From positions 21,515,001 through 21,579,000 of the forward strand of contig JAZHRO010000019.1 of assembly GCA_037157565.1 (NCBI GenBank): DNA of 64,000 nucleotides, read 5' to 3'. Of the stretch, positions 45,136-55,617 are shown in pieces. Made by a program: the position numbers and the translations under genes. The notes beneath the pieces were generated by a model that worked only from the letters and a program-made list of their open reading frames with translations, ran no database searches and was not told the origin of the DNA. The DNA is from Thalassia testudinum. Taxonomy: Eukaryota; Streptophyta; Magnoliopsida; Alismatales; Hydrocharitaceae. Position 1 is the first letter of the stretch. Each line of letters opens with the position of its first letter.

Positions 45136-45957
45136 GTAGTGGAAAAATCGACTAATCAACAATAAAAATAACCATTCATAGAAGAGCGGGTCGTGTCCAC
45201 AGAGAGGCAATGATGCAATAAACTCTCGATTATTTCGTACTCTTTCGATCAAGTGCGAAATCCCTAATCAAATCCTACATGAAATGTGATGGAAAGAAGA
45301 TGCACAATAACTCAAAAATATAAGGGTATATGTACAATTTTTTCTCATTGAAATATTCAATAAATATGTGATGATTTTATGTAATTTTCAATTGACATAA
45401 ATTAGAGAAAATTTGTGAACATGTTAATCCCTAAACCAATGTTTAAACATGTGAATATCAATAACGCACAATTATAAAAAAGAGTGAGTATGCAGTCACA
45501 ATTTTACCACAATAAAATAATAATAAATTAAAATTGATTTTGGCGGCAATGGTAGTAAATGTAATTTTTAATTAACTTGAAAACAGGGGATTTGTTGCAG
45601 CGGCTTGTGCACACAGGAGGAGGAGAGAAGGACGTCGAGGCTGCAGCTGAAGATCACCCCGCTCGGGCCGCACCCGACGGTGGTGACGACGTAGCTAATG
45701 GCATCCTATGGTGGTTGCAAGAAGGAGAGGAAGGTGGCGGGCGGTGATTCTGCGTGCAGTGTAGGGGCAGGCGCTGGAGGTGCGGGCGTAGTGCCTGCGG
45801 GGAGCGCTGATGGCGAGGGTGGTTAGCAGAGGGGAGCGCTAGGCGCTGGAGAGGCATTGGCTGGAGGCGGGCGCTGTAGGGGTGCAAGCGCCTGCAGGCG
45901 TGGGTTCGCCTGCGGTGGAGAAGGTGCTAGCGAGGTTGAAGGCGTGCCTGCAGAGGG
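45118..45957 (-). repeat. Inverted LTR-like fragment
   Basis: On the minus strand the left part reads CCTCTCTGTGGACACGACCC, the same landmark as CTCCCTGTGGAGACGACC near the end of the 41884 LTR. The right part (45600-45957) has the same GC-rich GCGCC/CAGGCG content. So a related LTR, lacking its TGATGAG start, is inserted or rearranged in reverse inside the element just before the 3' LTR. Confidence 0.6.
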
Positions 45958-45965
45958 GGGGTATT

Positions 45966-47744
45966 TGATGAGTCCATTTTAATGGACTAATATTACGCCT
46001 AAGTAACTTTAATCTTACCTTTTAGGTTTGTTAATAACTACATTAAGTTATAGAATGTTTGCATGCATCATGATTTAAGTTTACATCTATTTTATGGCAT
46101 TCTATAACTTAATATGTAATGATTTTATGTTTTTATGTGCAGGAATGATATTTAGAAAGAACAAGGAAGGGGGAATAAATTTCCCCAACAAACAGGTTCA
46201 ATCCCTCCCTCATCCTCCAGCCAGCCACAACTCTTCCCTCAACAAATGCAAACCGCCGCAGACTAAAATTGGAAAAAGGATTTTGAAAATCCCTTGTAGC
46301 GCGAAAGAGAGGAGTTAAGAGGAGGAGGAGCACAGGAGAGGATCATCTGCTTCCTCCCCCTTGAGGTGATATCCACTGCGTTTGAAGGCTTGCACTGTGC
46401 ACCCACCGCCAGCCACAGCCTCTATTGCAAGTGTCACCCTTCTAGCCTGCAGCCGCCTCAAGCGCACCCGCACCAGCGCCATCACTGCACCCCCTTCCAG
46501 CGCCATCATCGCACCCCCTTCCAGTGCCATCACCTTCCAGCCTGCACCCTCGCCCAACGCTCGCAAGCGCTCTGCCTCGCTACCAGCACCCTGCAGGCGC
46601 TCACACCCTCGCCACCAGTGCCCTGCAAGCGCCCGCTCCACCCCACCCGCGCGCTGCAGGCGCTTCCCCCTGCACTTGCCAGACCTGCACCAGCACAGCG
46701 CAACCACCTTGCACACCTTCCATCGCCCGCAGGCCTGTTCAGGTGCATCACCCCACCTGTGCCCCTCCAGCGCCCCTCCCCAGTGCCTACCCCTGCACTT
46801 GCGCGCACGCCCTGTAGTTGCACCAAGCCCCTCCGCTGGACCGTAGGTGCCACTCCACTCGCGCCGTGCACCACACGCTGCAGGTGCACCCCCACAGGCA
46901 CGCCCCCTCTAGCGTTCTACCACGCCCAGCAGTCGCGCGCAACCACCACCGTCGGTCCCTCTCTATGCAGCATTGCCACAACCTCCACGCAGCAGTGGCG
47001 CTTCATCTCTTCTCCATGCACGGTTCATCTCCTCCGACAGAACCCAACGCCAGCATTCTTCTCCTCCGCCGGCCGGCCGCCACTGACCTCCTTGCGACGT
47101 GCCGCTGCCACCATTGTAAAGCACTCGTCGAGATACATCTCTACATGTGACCTCCCCATCAGCTGTCGACCCATGCTTGCGCAAGGAAGAGAGAGGCAAA
47201 AACCTCTGTTTTTGATTCAATTAGAAATTACAAGATATGCCATTGTCAAAGTTCCTATTTGTTTATTTACCAAATTAATATATTAAGGTGAATTTGCATG
47301 CATATCTCTCTATACTTTATAAATTACTTCTAATTGAGTATTTCATGAATGAGATAATAGCATGCCACATTGATTATCTCAAATAAGGAATGTTTTACAG
47401 GAAATTGATAGTTACCTTGATTATCATTACCAAGATCATTAGAATATTATATTATGGTAATTTTGCATATAAACCCTTGCAGTTTTAATTAATTGCTTAG
47501 AATGAGAATTCATGAGGGTAACAAGTTGCATTAAGGAACATGCATACCCACTGAGATTCCCTAATAAACAAGACACTGTTCTCTAGTTTAAATAGGCTAA
47601 TTCCTCCCTGTGGAGACGACCTAACTCTTCGTGGTTAGATTCTGAAAATTAAAATGTTTTGAAAAGCGATTTTCTACCACACGATTAAATACGACACATC
47701 ATTTTATGTTAAAGTTTTCAATGAAAACGAAGATCGCTCTTTCA
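45966..47744 (+). repeat. 3' LTR of non-autonomous element
   Basis: 1779 bp, preceded by the purine tract AGAGGGGGGGTAT. It is longer than the 5' LTR by 68 bp, partly through an added 27-bp unit near 46498 and an extra piece near 46605. A 306-codon open frame (46366-47286) lies in the GC-rich part, but the frame pattern differs from the 5' LTR. Confidence 0.92.
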
Positions 47745-47749
47745 CAGGA

Positions 47750-48100
47750 CACATCAATATGTAAATCACCTTAAAATTTACACACTAATTACCTGAATTT
47801 AATGTACCATGTAGTCTGTACAAATAGTTTCCCCATCTTGGTTGTAGTGTTGTCAAACATGTCAATTACTTAATTATGTACCATAAGAAATAGGGCAAGG
47901 TGGCATATAGTCCTACTAGAATGTATGTCATATTGGATTGAATTATTTAAAGTAAATCACCTTACAATACTTGTTGATCCAATAACTACCCTCCTAAATC
48001 TTGTAGAATGAGACGAATGACTCATGGAGTTCTCCAGCCTAATAGTCAACAAATGGGTCAACCTGAGTTCAGTTGGGTTAGGTCTAAGAGCTTAAGAACT
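47750..48100. other. Unassigned AT-rich sequence
   Basis: No gene seen. It lies between the LTR element and the Harbinger remnant, and a Harbinger terminal inverted repeat may be hidden here. Confidence 0.4.
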
Positions 48101-48139
48101 GGAGCCTTGAAATGGACATCAAGTTGATGTTGATTTTCA

Positions 48140-49136
48140 AAAATCATTATAATAAGGGGGATTGGGAAGGCAGATCTTTCAACAAACATGCTTGGCAACA
48201 AATTGCTCTCAAATTTGATTGGGGTACACATCTCGATTATGACCAGGACAAGTCCTTCATAGGTGGAGGGGTTTGAAGAAGAAATTCCATTCTTATCATC
48301 ATCTCTTAAACATGAGTGGTTGGGGTGTGGATTCCATGACCATGTGTTCGGTAGCATCTACTCCAGATGTTTGGTTGGAGGTATTTTCTTATATTTTCCT
48401 TCTTATGTTTTTTTTCATCCCTTACCTTAGGTGTATGGTTAGCATAATTGATTTAGATTTCCTATTTTTCTTTCATTACCTCTGAAGCTGCGAAAGTTAA
48501 AGGGCAAACAATTTCCCTTGTATGAGGACGTCCATAACATTATTGGTAAGGACATCGCTATAAGGGAGTGCACGATGTCTTCTAATCATCCATCTGATTC
48601 ATTTGAGGAGACATTGACCCTTTCAGTTTACCTAGCCATCATACGATAATGCTTTTAAGCAGTAGAATCTCAACTTTGAGGAACTCCTATCTTCTGGTCC
48701 CTACGCAACTCAAGCATGTTTTTTTTATAGTTCTTCAACAAATCCTTTTCGAAGTCATCAAAGTAGTCAAGTCCCTCCATCATCTAGTTCACCATGTGCT
48801 AACCTAAGTGGTGATCGTGATAAAAGGCCTAATGTTGAAGGTAGTTCTAGTGGTGGCAAAAAGCGTTGCTTCAATTCCACAAATGTTTTTCCTGAAGGCA
48901 TACAGGAGATGAACTCCTTACTGAAGAAGATTGTTGATCACCGCATTTTTAAACCTAAGAAGGTCAACACAAGTGAGGAGATTGAGCGTTGCCTTGAGAT
49001 GGCTAAGGAGTGCATGGCGTACCTCTCCACTTCTGATACAGTCTTCTTGGTGCAGCATTTCTCAAAGAGGCAGAACAAGGCAGTTTTCATGAATGTCATT
49101 GATAACGCCAAAGCGTTCTATGATTGGTTGCAATGA
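48140..49136 (+). pseudogene. Harbinger Myb/SANT-like protein
   Basis: The DNA-binding domain is seen as NKGDWEGRSFNKHAWQQIAL (from about 48151), THLDYDQDK, then KKKFHSYHHLLNMSGWGVDS and STPDVWLE (48273-48380). A probable 107-bp intron (GT at 48381, AG at 48486-48487) is followed by LRKLKGKQFPLYEDVHNIIG. The C-terminal part (48909-49136) reads LLKKIVDHRIF, EIERCLEMAKECMAYLSTSD and NVIDNAKAFYDWLQ, stop. In the family this protein carries the transposase to the element ends. One or more frame breaks lie near 48225-48270 and 48600-48700. Confidence 0.82.
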
Positions 49137-49499
49137 TTCTCTAGGCTTGACCCCAGCAGCATGATACCCAATGTCGTTTGACCCTACCCACGATTTCCTT
49201 CGTGGTTTGACCTTAGCAGCATGATTGATCGGTCGTAGCTGATCGTACTCACCACTACTACTTTATTTTCTTTTCTTTCATCGTATCTTCCACCCCTGGT
49301 TATGTAATAATCTCGAACACTTGATCGTACTTTTCTATTGTTGGTGGATGGTAGCAATCTTAATTTTTAATTTGATGTTTTTTGTTGTTTATGTTATTTA
49401 GTGTCTTCATTTTATGATAACTTCATGTTATGACTTACAAATATATTCGTTAAATAAATCCACCTTGTTTTGAAATAGATTGTCATGTCTTTCGTCTTG

Positions 49500-50764
49500 A
49501 TTTTTAGGAAGGTCAAACTCAAGCAGTTCAAACAGTAGTGATAATTCCTTAGAATCATCTAATTTGTCAAGCGAGGGCTCCATGCATGATAGCGGGAGTT
49601 CTTCGAAGACGAGAAGATGGGCATCATGGAGTTGCTCATACCAGTAGTTGTCATGGCATAGTGCTACCCATCAGTACCTCAAAGGTTACCTTGTAACACA
49701 AATCCCATGACAGGACACTTGTGGATCCATGACATTTTGTAACACCACAATCCAAAGTAATGTAGGGATGAATTTCATATGTTCAAGGAAGCCTTCTTAA
49801 CATTTGTTGATTTACTAAAAGAACAAACTAATATGAGAAACACATGGAACATGACGGTGAAGGAGTAGCTAGCAATTTTGCTATCAGTTTTGGGATATGG
49901 AGGATCCAATCGCCATCAAATGGAGAGGTTTCAGCATTATGAGGAAACGATAAGTCGCTACATTAACAAAGTCATCAAGTAAATCCTCAAGTTGAAGCAT
50001 CTTTTCATTAAATTACCTGGAGCCAATGCACCCAACCCCGATGAGATTTGTAGGAATCTGAAGTTCTTCCCCTACTTTCGGATAGTCTAACATTCTAAAC
50101 CTTATTTACAATCGTTGATATTTACAAACTACTATATCACACACTTCCTCTTGACATGGTAGGATGTTGTCAGATTTCGTTGTCAGAAGCAGTTCACATC
50201 TCATAATGTCATGGCTGTCGTTAACTTTGATATGGAATTTGTATATGTCATCACTGGGTTTGAGGGGTCTGTAGCTGACATGCAGGTCCTTAATTGAGAA
50301 CTTGATGTCGGGAACTTTCGTGTCCCATAAGGTAAACGATACTTGGTTGACTTAGGGTATGCAAATACTAATAGGTTCTTGGCCCCATACCGAGGTGTTG
50401 CATACCATCTAAAGGAATATAGGGATCGTGTGTATCACGATGCGAAACAGATATATAGCCATCGATACGCTTCGTTGCGTAATGTCGTTGAGTGCACATT
50501 TGGTGTCCTCAAAGGAAGATGGAGATTATTAAGCCATTGGCCATTCTACAAGTTTAAGAACTAGTGTCGAATGGTAATGGCAACTTGCATCCTACACAAC
50601 TTCTTGTGTCATTTCGGTCTGGATGATGAGTTGTTCGAGGAATTAATCAGCGAGCAATGAGAGGACAACGATGATGATCATGATGACCCCAAAGGTGAGG
50701 TAGATGATGGCGTTGTAAATGCAGGCATGATTATCCGTGATCAGATTGCTCATAATCTTTAGAC
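49500..50764 (+). pseudogene. PIF/Harbinger DDE transposase
   Basis: After a Ser-rich start (SSSNSSDNSLESSNLSSEGS), later blocks are GHLWIHDIL, DEFHMFKEAFLTFVDLLKEQ and AILLSVLGYGGSNRHQMERF with a helix-turn-helix-like look. Then come NVMAVVNFDMEFVYVITGFE and GSVADMQVL (second catalytic Asp, 50205-50294), VDLGYANTNRFLAPYRG (50343-50396), RNVVECTFGVLKGRW (catalytic Glu) and CILHNFL. The block that should carry the first Asp (GAxDGT) is missing near 50090-50170. Stops are scattered, so it is inactive. Confidence 0.92.
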
Positions 50765-51700
50765 CGATTATGGCAAGGGTAGATCTAGATGCCGTAGAGG
50801 TTGATACCTACCATTAAGTAGGTTCACATGGTCTTACACTATGTTATGTTCACCTGTTCAAGGTGTTTTGATGTTTATGGTTGTCATTGTGAAAGATGAC
50901 GTCGTGATGGTTTACTTTCCTATTTGTAACTTCCTTTCCAAATTTGATGTCAACTAGTCGATCTTTTGTGAGAATGAAATTACATGATATGGAGATCGCA
51001 CCAAGATGTGGACCCATTTGGAGGTATGGTAAGAGATGCTCCTGCCAGGATCTTTGCAATCATATTTTAGATGAGTACAAGGGTGGTGAGGAGTGATACT
51101 ATCATTATGCTAAAGTCAAATACGTACACCAAATTAAATATTCCAACTAAAGATTATGTAGTACGAGGCAAGTCAAGTTGAATCCTTAGAGAGGGTTGGC
51201 CTATGATAAAAAAGGATTGCCTATGAATTTTCCTAGAATTTTAGAGGGCCTTTAGATAATCGTTTAGTAATTAATATTCAGATTAACACCAATGTTCAAA
51301 AATGACCCTCTAATGCTTTTTAGCTTGGCCTGTATATCTAACCTAGTTAGAAATTTTTAGGAATTTTTGTTGAGAAATTAGGTTTGTCCAAAAAATCGAG
51401 GAAAATTTTTTTTCTCAAATTGGAGTTTGATGCAATTTTATAAAATGCTAATAAGGGCTGAATTCAGCTTTTGAAAATCAGATAGACATACTTGCACTTC
51501 AAGAATTTTATCATTTTCTATAGAGTTATATAGTGAAATTTATATTGATGGAATCCTCATTTCAAGACCTATCTACTACAAAAGTATGGCAATTTTTGGT
51601 AGCACAAAATCTAAGGAAACAGATTTTTAAAGCTCTAATAGTAAGATTTGCCAAGATTGAAATAATAGCAAAAATGCGACTAACACAGAAAGCAACCAAT
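50765..51700. other. Unassigned AT-rich sequence
   Basis: No gene recognised. The 3' end of the Harbinger element should lie here, but no inverted repeat was found by eye. Confidence 0.4.
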
Positions 51701-53019
51701 GCTGGAAATGGCGTAGGGTTCAAGGTATTTCCTAGGCATTCTAAGGTGCATCTTGGATTGCATGGTGGTCGTAATACATGTCCCCCTAGGCTTGGTGCGT
51801 GTCAACTTCACATCCGAGGCATAGCTCGACTCGGAGACTTGCTCCTAGGCTCGGGCTATCTCCAAATGATCCATCGTACCTGTCAACTCAGGTTCCTGCA
51901 TATTGCGAGTCAATCAACCCAATGCACACCCTAGCTTACCTAGGTCATCCCCGTACTCCCATACGTAAGGAATTAGCCACAATTGAAACAACCATCTCAA
52001 GCATCGAATTAGAAAATAGAATATTCATTCTCAAAGCAAATGTTAAGGGTTCTAAATACATTCAATGAAGCAAAAGAAATGAAAAGCCCCTCAGATTTGT
52101 CGATGCGGAGATGGTGATGGCGTGGCCCTCTTGCTGGGGAGGATAGCATGCAGTGACTCCTCCCAGCTCCTCCTCTACCAGTGGATGGCTGGAAAAATGG
52201 TTGACTACGGGGTGATGGTAGTAGGAGAGAACAGGCAGTGGCCTTAAGATGGTGCAGTGAGTGAGGAGAGAGGCCGTGTGTGCTCTCTGGGATCATGAAA
52301 GCTACGAGAGTGGTCAAAAGGTAGGGCCTACGGGGGTGTGTATGAGGAGCGGGGGTGAGCTGAGTGCCTGCGCGTTGCGTAAGGAGGGTGTGTTGTCGAT
52401 GAGTGTGTGCAACAGGTGTGTGTGATGGGAAGGGGAGTGGTCTGCGCTAATGTTGTGTGTGTTAGAGGGGGATGCGTCGAGTGGCCTACACTCTTGTGGG
52501 TGAGAGGGGCGGGCATGTGATGGGTAACAATGGAATCCCTGGGTGAGGAAGTGGCGATGAGGTCAGGTGGAAAATGTGCGCACAGATGCAAAAATTGGGA
52601 GAGAATAGCATGCGGCTTTAATGGGAAAGCAACGGCTGGAGGAAAATTAATGTTGTAATGGAACTTGATGGGGAGAGAGAGAATGAAGAGAGAGATCCTT
52701 GGAACAAGAGAAATGAAATTATATGTTGAACTTTATGGGGAAGGAAAGATATGCTGGGATTTATTTGGAAGAGGCATACATGATATGGCCTCATCAATGT
52801 TGTATTCACATAATACTCCATCTAGCATCCTATCAAAGACAATACACAAAAATTATTTATATACATAACAAGTTATAAAGTGCACGAAAATGCATGCAAT
52901 CTTGAATTATCATTCATGCAACTAATCTACCATTAAATGAGAATATTATTGTATCCTAAAATGTATATACTAACAAACTTAGGCTTGAATATAGTCTACT
53001 AAAGTGGACTCATCAAGGA
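51700..53019 (-). mobile_element. Diverged LTR related to the 41884 element
   Basis: On the minus strand it begins at 53019 with TGATGAGTCCACTTTAGTAG and continues with GCCTAAGTTTGTTAGTA, clear relatives of the 41884 LTR start (TGATGAGTCCATTTTAATGG and GCCTAAGTAACTTAATC). Further in, TGTGGCTAATTCCTTACG resembles AGGCTAATTCCTCCCTG near the LTR end. The middle is purine-rich and different. The far end and target duplication are not found, so the left limit is approximate. Confidence 0.6.
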
Positions 53020-53029
53020 GACCATACAA

Positions 53030-53696
53030 CAGAGGTTGTATTATGTTTGCCCGTGGAGTGACAGAGTGAGTATGATGGAAAATTGGTGCTTTGCATGGAA
53101 GTCAAGTTAGGTCTAAACTAATTTTCCCTTGCATGTGCATTATAGGGTTTCGGTTACAAGGCTCATTTTGCTGACCACGAGCCAACGCTTCAGTCCTATC
53201 ATGCGAAGCTAACCTTCTTGGCAAGGACATATGGGAAGTTAGATAACGTCTCCCATATCCGACGAAGGGGGAATGCCTTGGAGGAATATGTTGAGTGGCT
53301 GATTGATCATGTTGCTAATCTGTAGCATAGGTTGGACACGAGGAGTGAGGAGGCATGTAAGCTGGAGATGGAGCTTATCTCCTATGAGTCCCACATAGCT
53401 GAGCTACAACAGAGGGTATTGAACCTAGAGATATAGCTAGAGGTTCATAGCGTAGAAAGCCGCTACGATGGGATGGTTTGACACTTCAACATGTCCATGT
53501 AGTTCTCCTAGGTCAGAGTCATCATTTGGGGCTATGGTGTTTACTATTTCACGGGGTTGATGCTTTAGGTTTACGTTATGTTCTGTATTGGTGCCATATC
53601 TGGACTTAGTAATTTTTGTACTGTTGTTGACATTGTAGTTTATGTAGGGATGTATTTGTTCACTTTCTTTTTCTTTTTTGAAACAATAAGGAAAGC
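53030..53696 (+). pseudogene. Unrecognised coiled-coil gene fragment
   Basis: One plus-strand frame reads GFGYKAHFADHEPTLQSYHA, LTFLARTYGKLDNVSHIRRR and GNALEEYVEWLIDHVANL, a stop, then SEEACKLEMELISYESHIAE and LQQRVLNLEI. The heptad-like spacing of Leu, Ile and Val suggests a coiled coil. An upstream piece (TIQQRLYYVCPWSDR) could be a separate exon joined across a GT...AG gap at about 53108-53152. I recognise no family; it may be part of an element protein or a captured host fragment. Confidence 0.35.
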
Positions 53697-55319
53697 TATC
53701 GTGCTACATGTTTACGCGTTGAAACGGTGTTTTAAAAGTTGTTGCATTGTAGTATGGGTCATAATAGCGTGAAAATAGATAAAATTTATGCTTGAATAAA
53801 ATCCAAGGTCATCACTGGGAGTGAATTGCAAAATAAATCTCAAAATTATAATTCTATCACAAGATATCAATATATGATGAAATTTCCAAACTCAAATGAT
53901 ATGTATATAAGAGCAAATGTTGATAATGCAAAAAATATTAGGGTAAAATGGTGATTTGAATCACCAATTACCCTAATTACAATAGTAGCAAATATCTCAA
54001 CAGTATCAATCAACCAAATGCCATGTAGGATAAGTGCACAGTGCACTCAGAACCAGCAACAGAGGCAAAGGCCTCTCTTTCTCAAGCCTCAGGGAGAGGC
54101 ACAGCAGAGCTCAGCACCAACACCAACAGAGGTGAACACCCCTCAAAATTCTCTAAGTGTTAAGAGGTGGGCAGCAGGGCAAAACCCCCATCCCCCTCTG
54201 TCTCTTCTTCCTTTGCCTTTCTCTTCTCTCAAAAATATGCTAATCGGATCTAGGTATACGAGTAATTGGTTCAGAGCCCAGACCTGCGTGGCGTGGCCAC
54301 GGGCGAGGGCAGGTGTGTGTGTGCACGTGGAGAGGGACCTCACCCCATGCTCACTGAGGCAACGAGGCTGAGGCAGAAAAACAACTTATGTGTCACAGAA
54401 GGTGTGCCGCTTCATGATGTGGGACTATCCCACAGAGGCTTCAGCGCGTGCGACCGCAGGTGCTTCTTCGTCAAATTGGTGTAGGGGAAGCAGTCAATGT
54501 CCCCAATTGACTAACTAGTAGGCTTCCTGGGTCGAATATGCTTTGATCTGGAGCTGCAGCTCAATGCTTCGAGGCTTGGAGGTGAAGAACACATTGGAGA
54601 AGGCAGTAGCGGTAGCAGCTGTCCGGTGAAGCACCTGAAAAGAGTGGCACGGTCTTTCGACCTCCTCAAACTAGCTCAAAGGGTCCACAGAAGCACGATG
54701 AACATGGCAGTGGTGGTTTCGTGATGTGGGGAGGTGTATTTGCGTAGGGTGAGGTCGGGGGTGAAGTTGTGAAGGTGGTGGTGTTCGAGGAGATGGTAGA
54801 GTGGCTAATTGGTGGAATTAGGTTAGGCTTTAGTCGGTGGAGTTGTGGTGAAGCTGATGGGGGTGATAGCGGCGAGATTCGTGCGGTGGCACGGTGGATA
54901 GGCATCGCCGAAGCTTCGCCGGAGCAGAGGAAGGTGAAGGCGTTAGGGTTGAGATAGTGGGTGTTTGTGAGTGTAAGTGAGAGGGAAGTGAAGTAGAGGG
55001 AGAAGGGAAAAGGTAGAGGGTCATAGGGATGAGGAGGAGAGCCGGAGAGCTTCGATCATGGCTTAACTGGAGCCAGAGAAGGTGAAGAGGATGGCAAGGC
55101 GGCGAAGATGAGTGAGATAGAGGAACGACCTCTCTTTGACTGGAGAGGTTCGTAAGGACGAGGGAAGGGCATTGGGCCATCCAATTTGATGGTTAGACGG
55201 CCGAAAGAGGGAGAATGGAGGTAGTCGCCAGAGCAAAATCCTAAGTTGGTTGGAAAGGGAGAAGAGAGGGATTTCTCTAGCCAAGATTTGCTAAGGAGCT
55301 AAGGTTCTTGCCCCTAATC

Positions 55320-55327
55320 CTTTTATA
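55320..55327 (-). promoter_or_regulatory. TATA box of beta LTR copy 2
   Basis: TATAAAAG on the minus strand in the context GGCCTATAAAAGGATTAG, as in copy 1 at 37194-37201. The conservation between two copies supports it as the LTR promoter. Confidence 0.65.
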
Positions 55328-55617
55328 GGCCATGGGGAGGGGTTTAAAGCTTGGAGATCAAGCTTTCAAGCTTGGTAAGATTGCCGGAGTAGGATACCCA
55401 CATCTCTCATGCGTTCGCATGAGATATTGGGAAAGAATTGGAGCCCACAAAAAGGTTTGATTTGTAGAGAAATCTCTTAGGAATTTTCCTTTCAAATTTG
55501 GAAGAGATTGAGCATGAAATCAAGGAGAAAACTTTGATTGAAGGTTGCCGAAGTTGTAGGAGTAAGACATGGAGGCAGCAGGGACCTTTTTGCAAAGAAG
55601 ACGACAAAGATAGGGGG

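Larger units (their letters stand above)
41884..47744 (+). mobile_element. Non-autonomous LTR element, 1.7-kb LTRs
   Basis: 5.9-kb element. LTRs are 41884-43594 and 45966-47744, both starting TGATGAGTCCATTTTAATGG. The flanking 5-mers are CAGGG (41879-41883) and CAGGA (47745-47749), a target duplication with one change. The primer site TGGCACCGTTGCCTGGGA is at 43597-43614, close to the TGGCGCCGTTGCCGGGGA site of Athila/Tat-group gypsy elements. The 2.4-kb interior has no pol, only a gag-like leader ORF and an inverted LTR-like fragment. It would depend on a relative for movement. Confidence 0.92.
48101..50764 (+). mobile_element. PIF/Harbinger transposon remnant
   Basis: Two decayed genes in the same direction, a Myb/SANT-like protein (48140-49136) and a DDE transposase (about 49500-50764). 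This is the two-gene layout of autonomous plant PIF/Harbinger elements, where both proteins are needed for movement. I could not find the terminal inverted repeats or the 3-bp TAA/TTA duplication, so the outer limits are those of the coding traces only. Confidence 0.85.
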
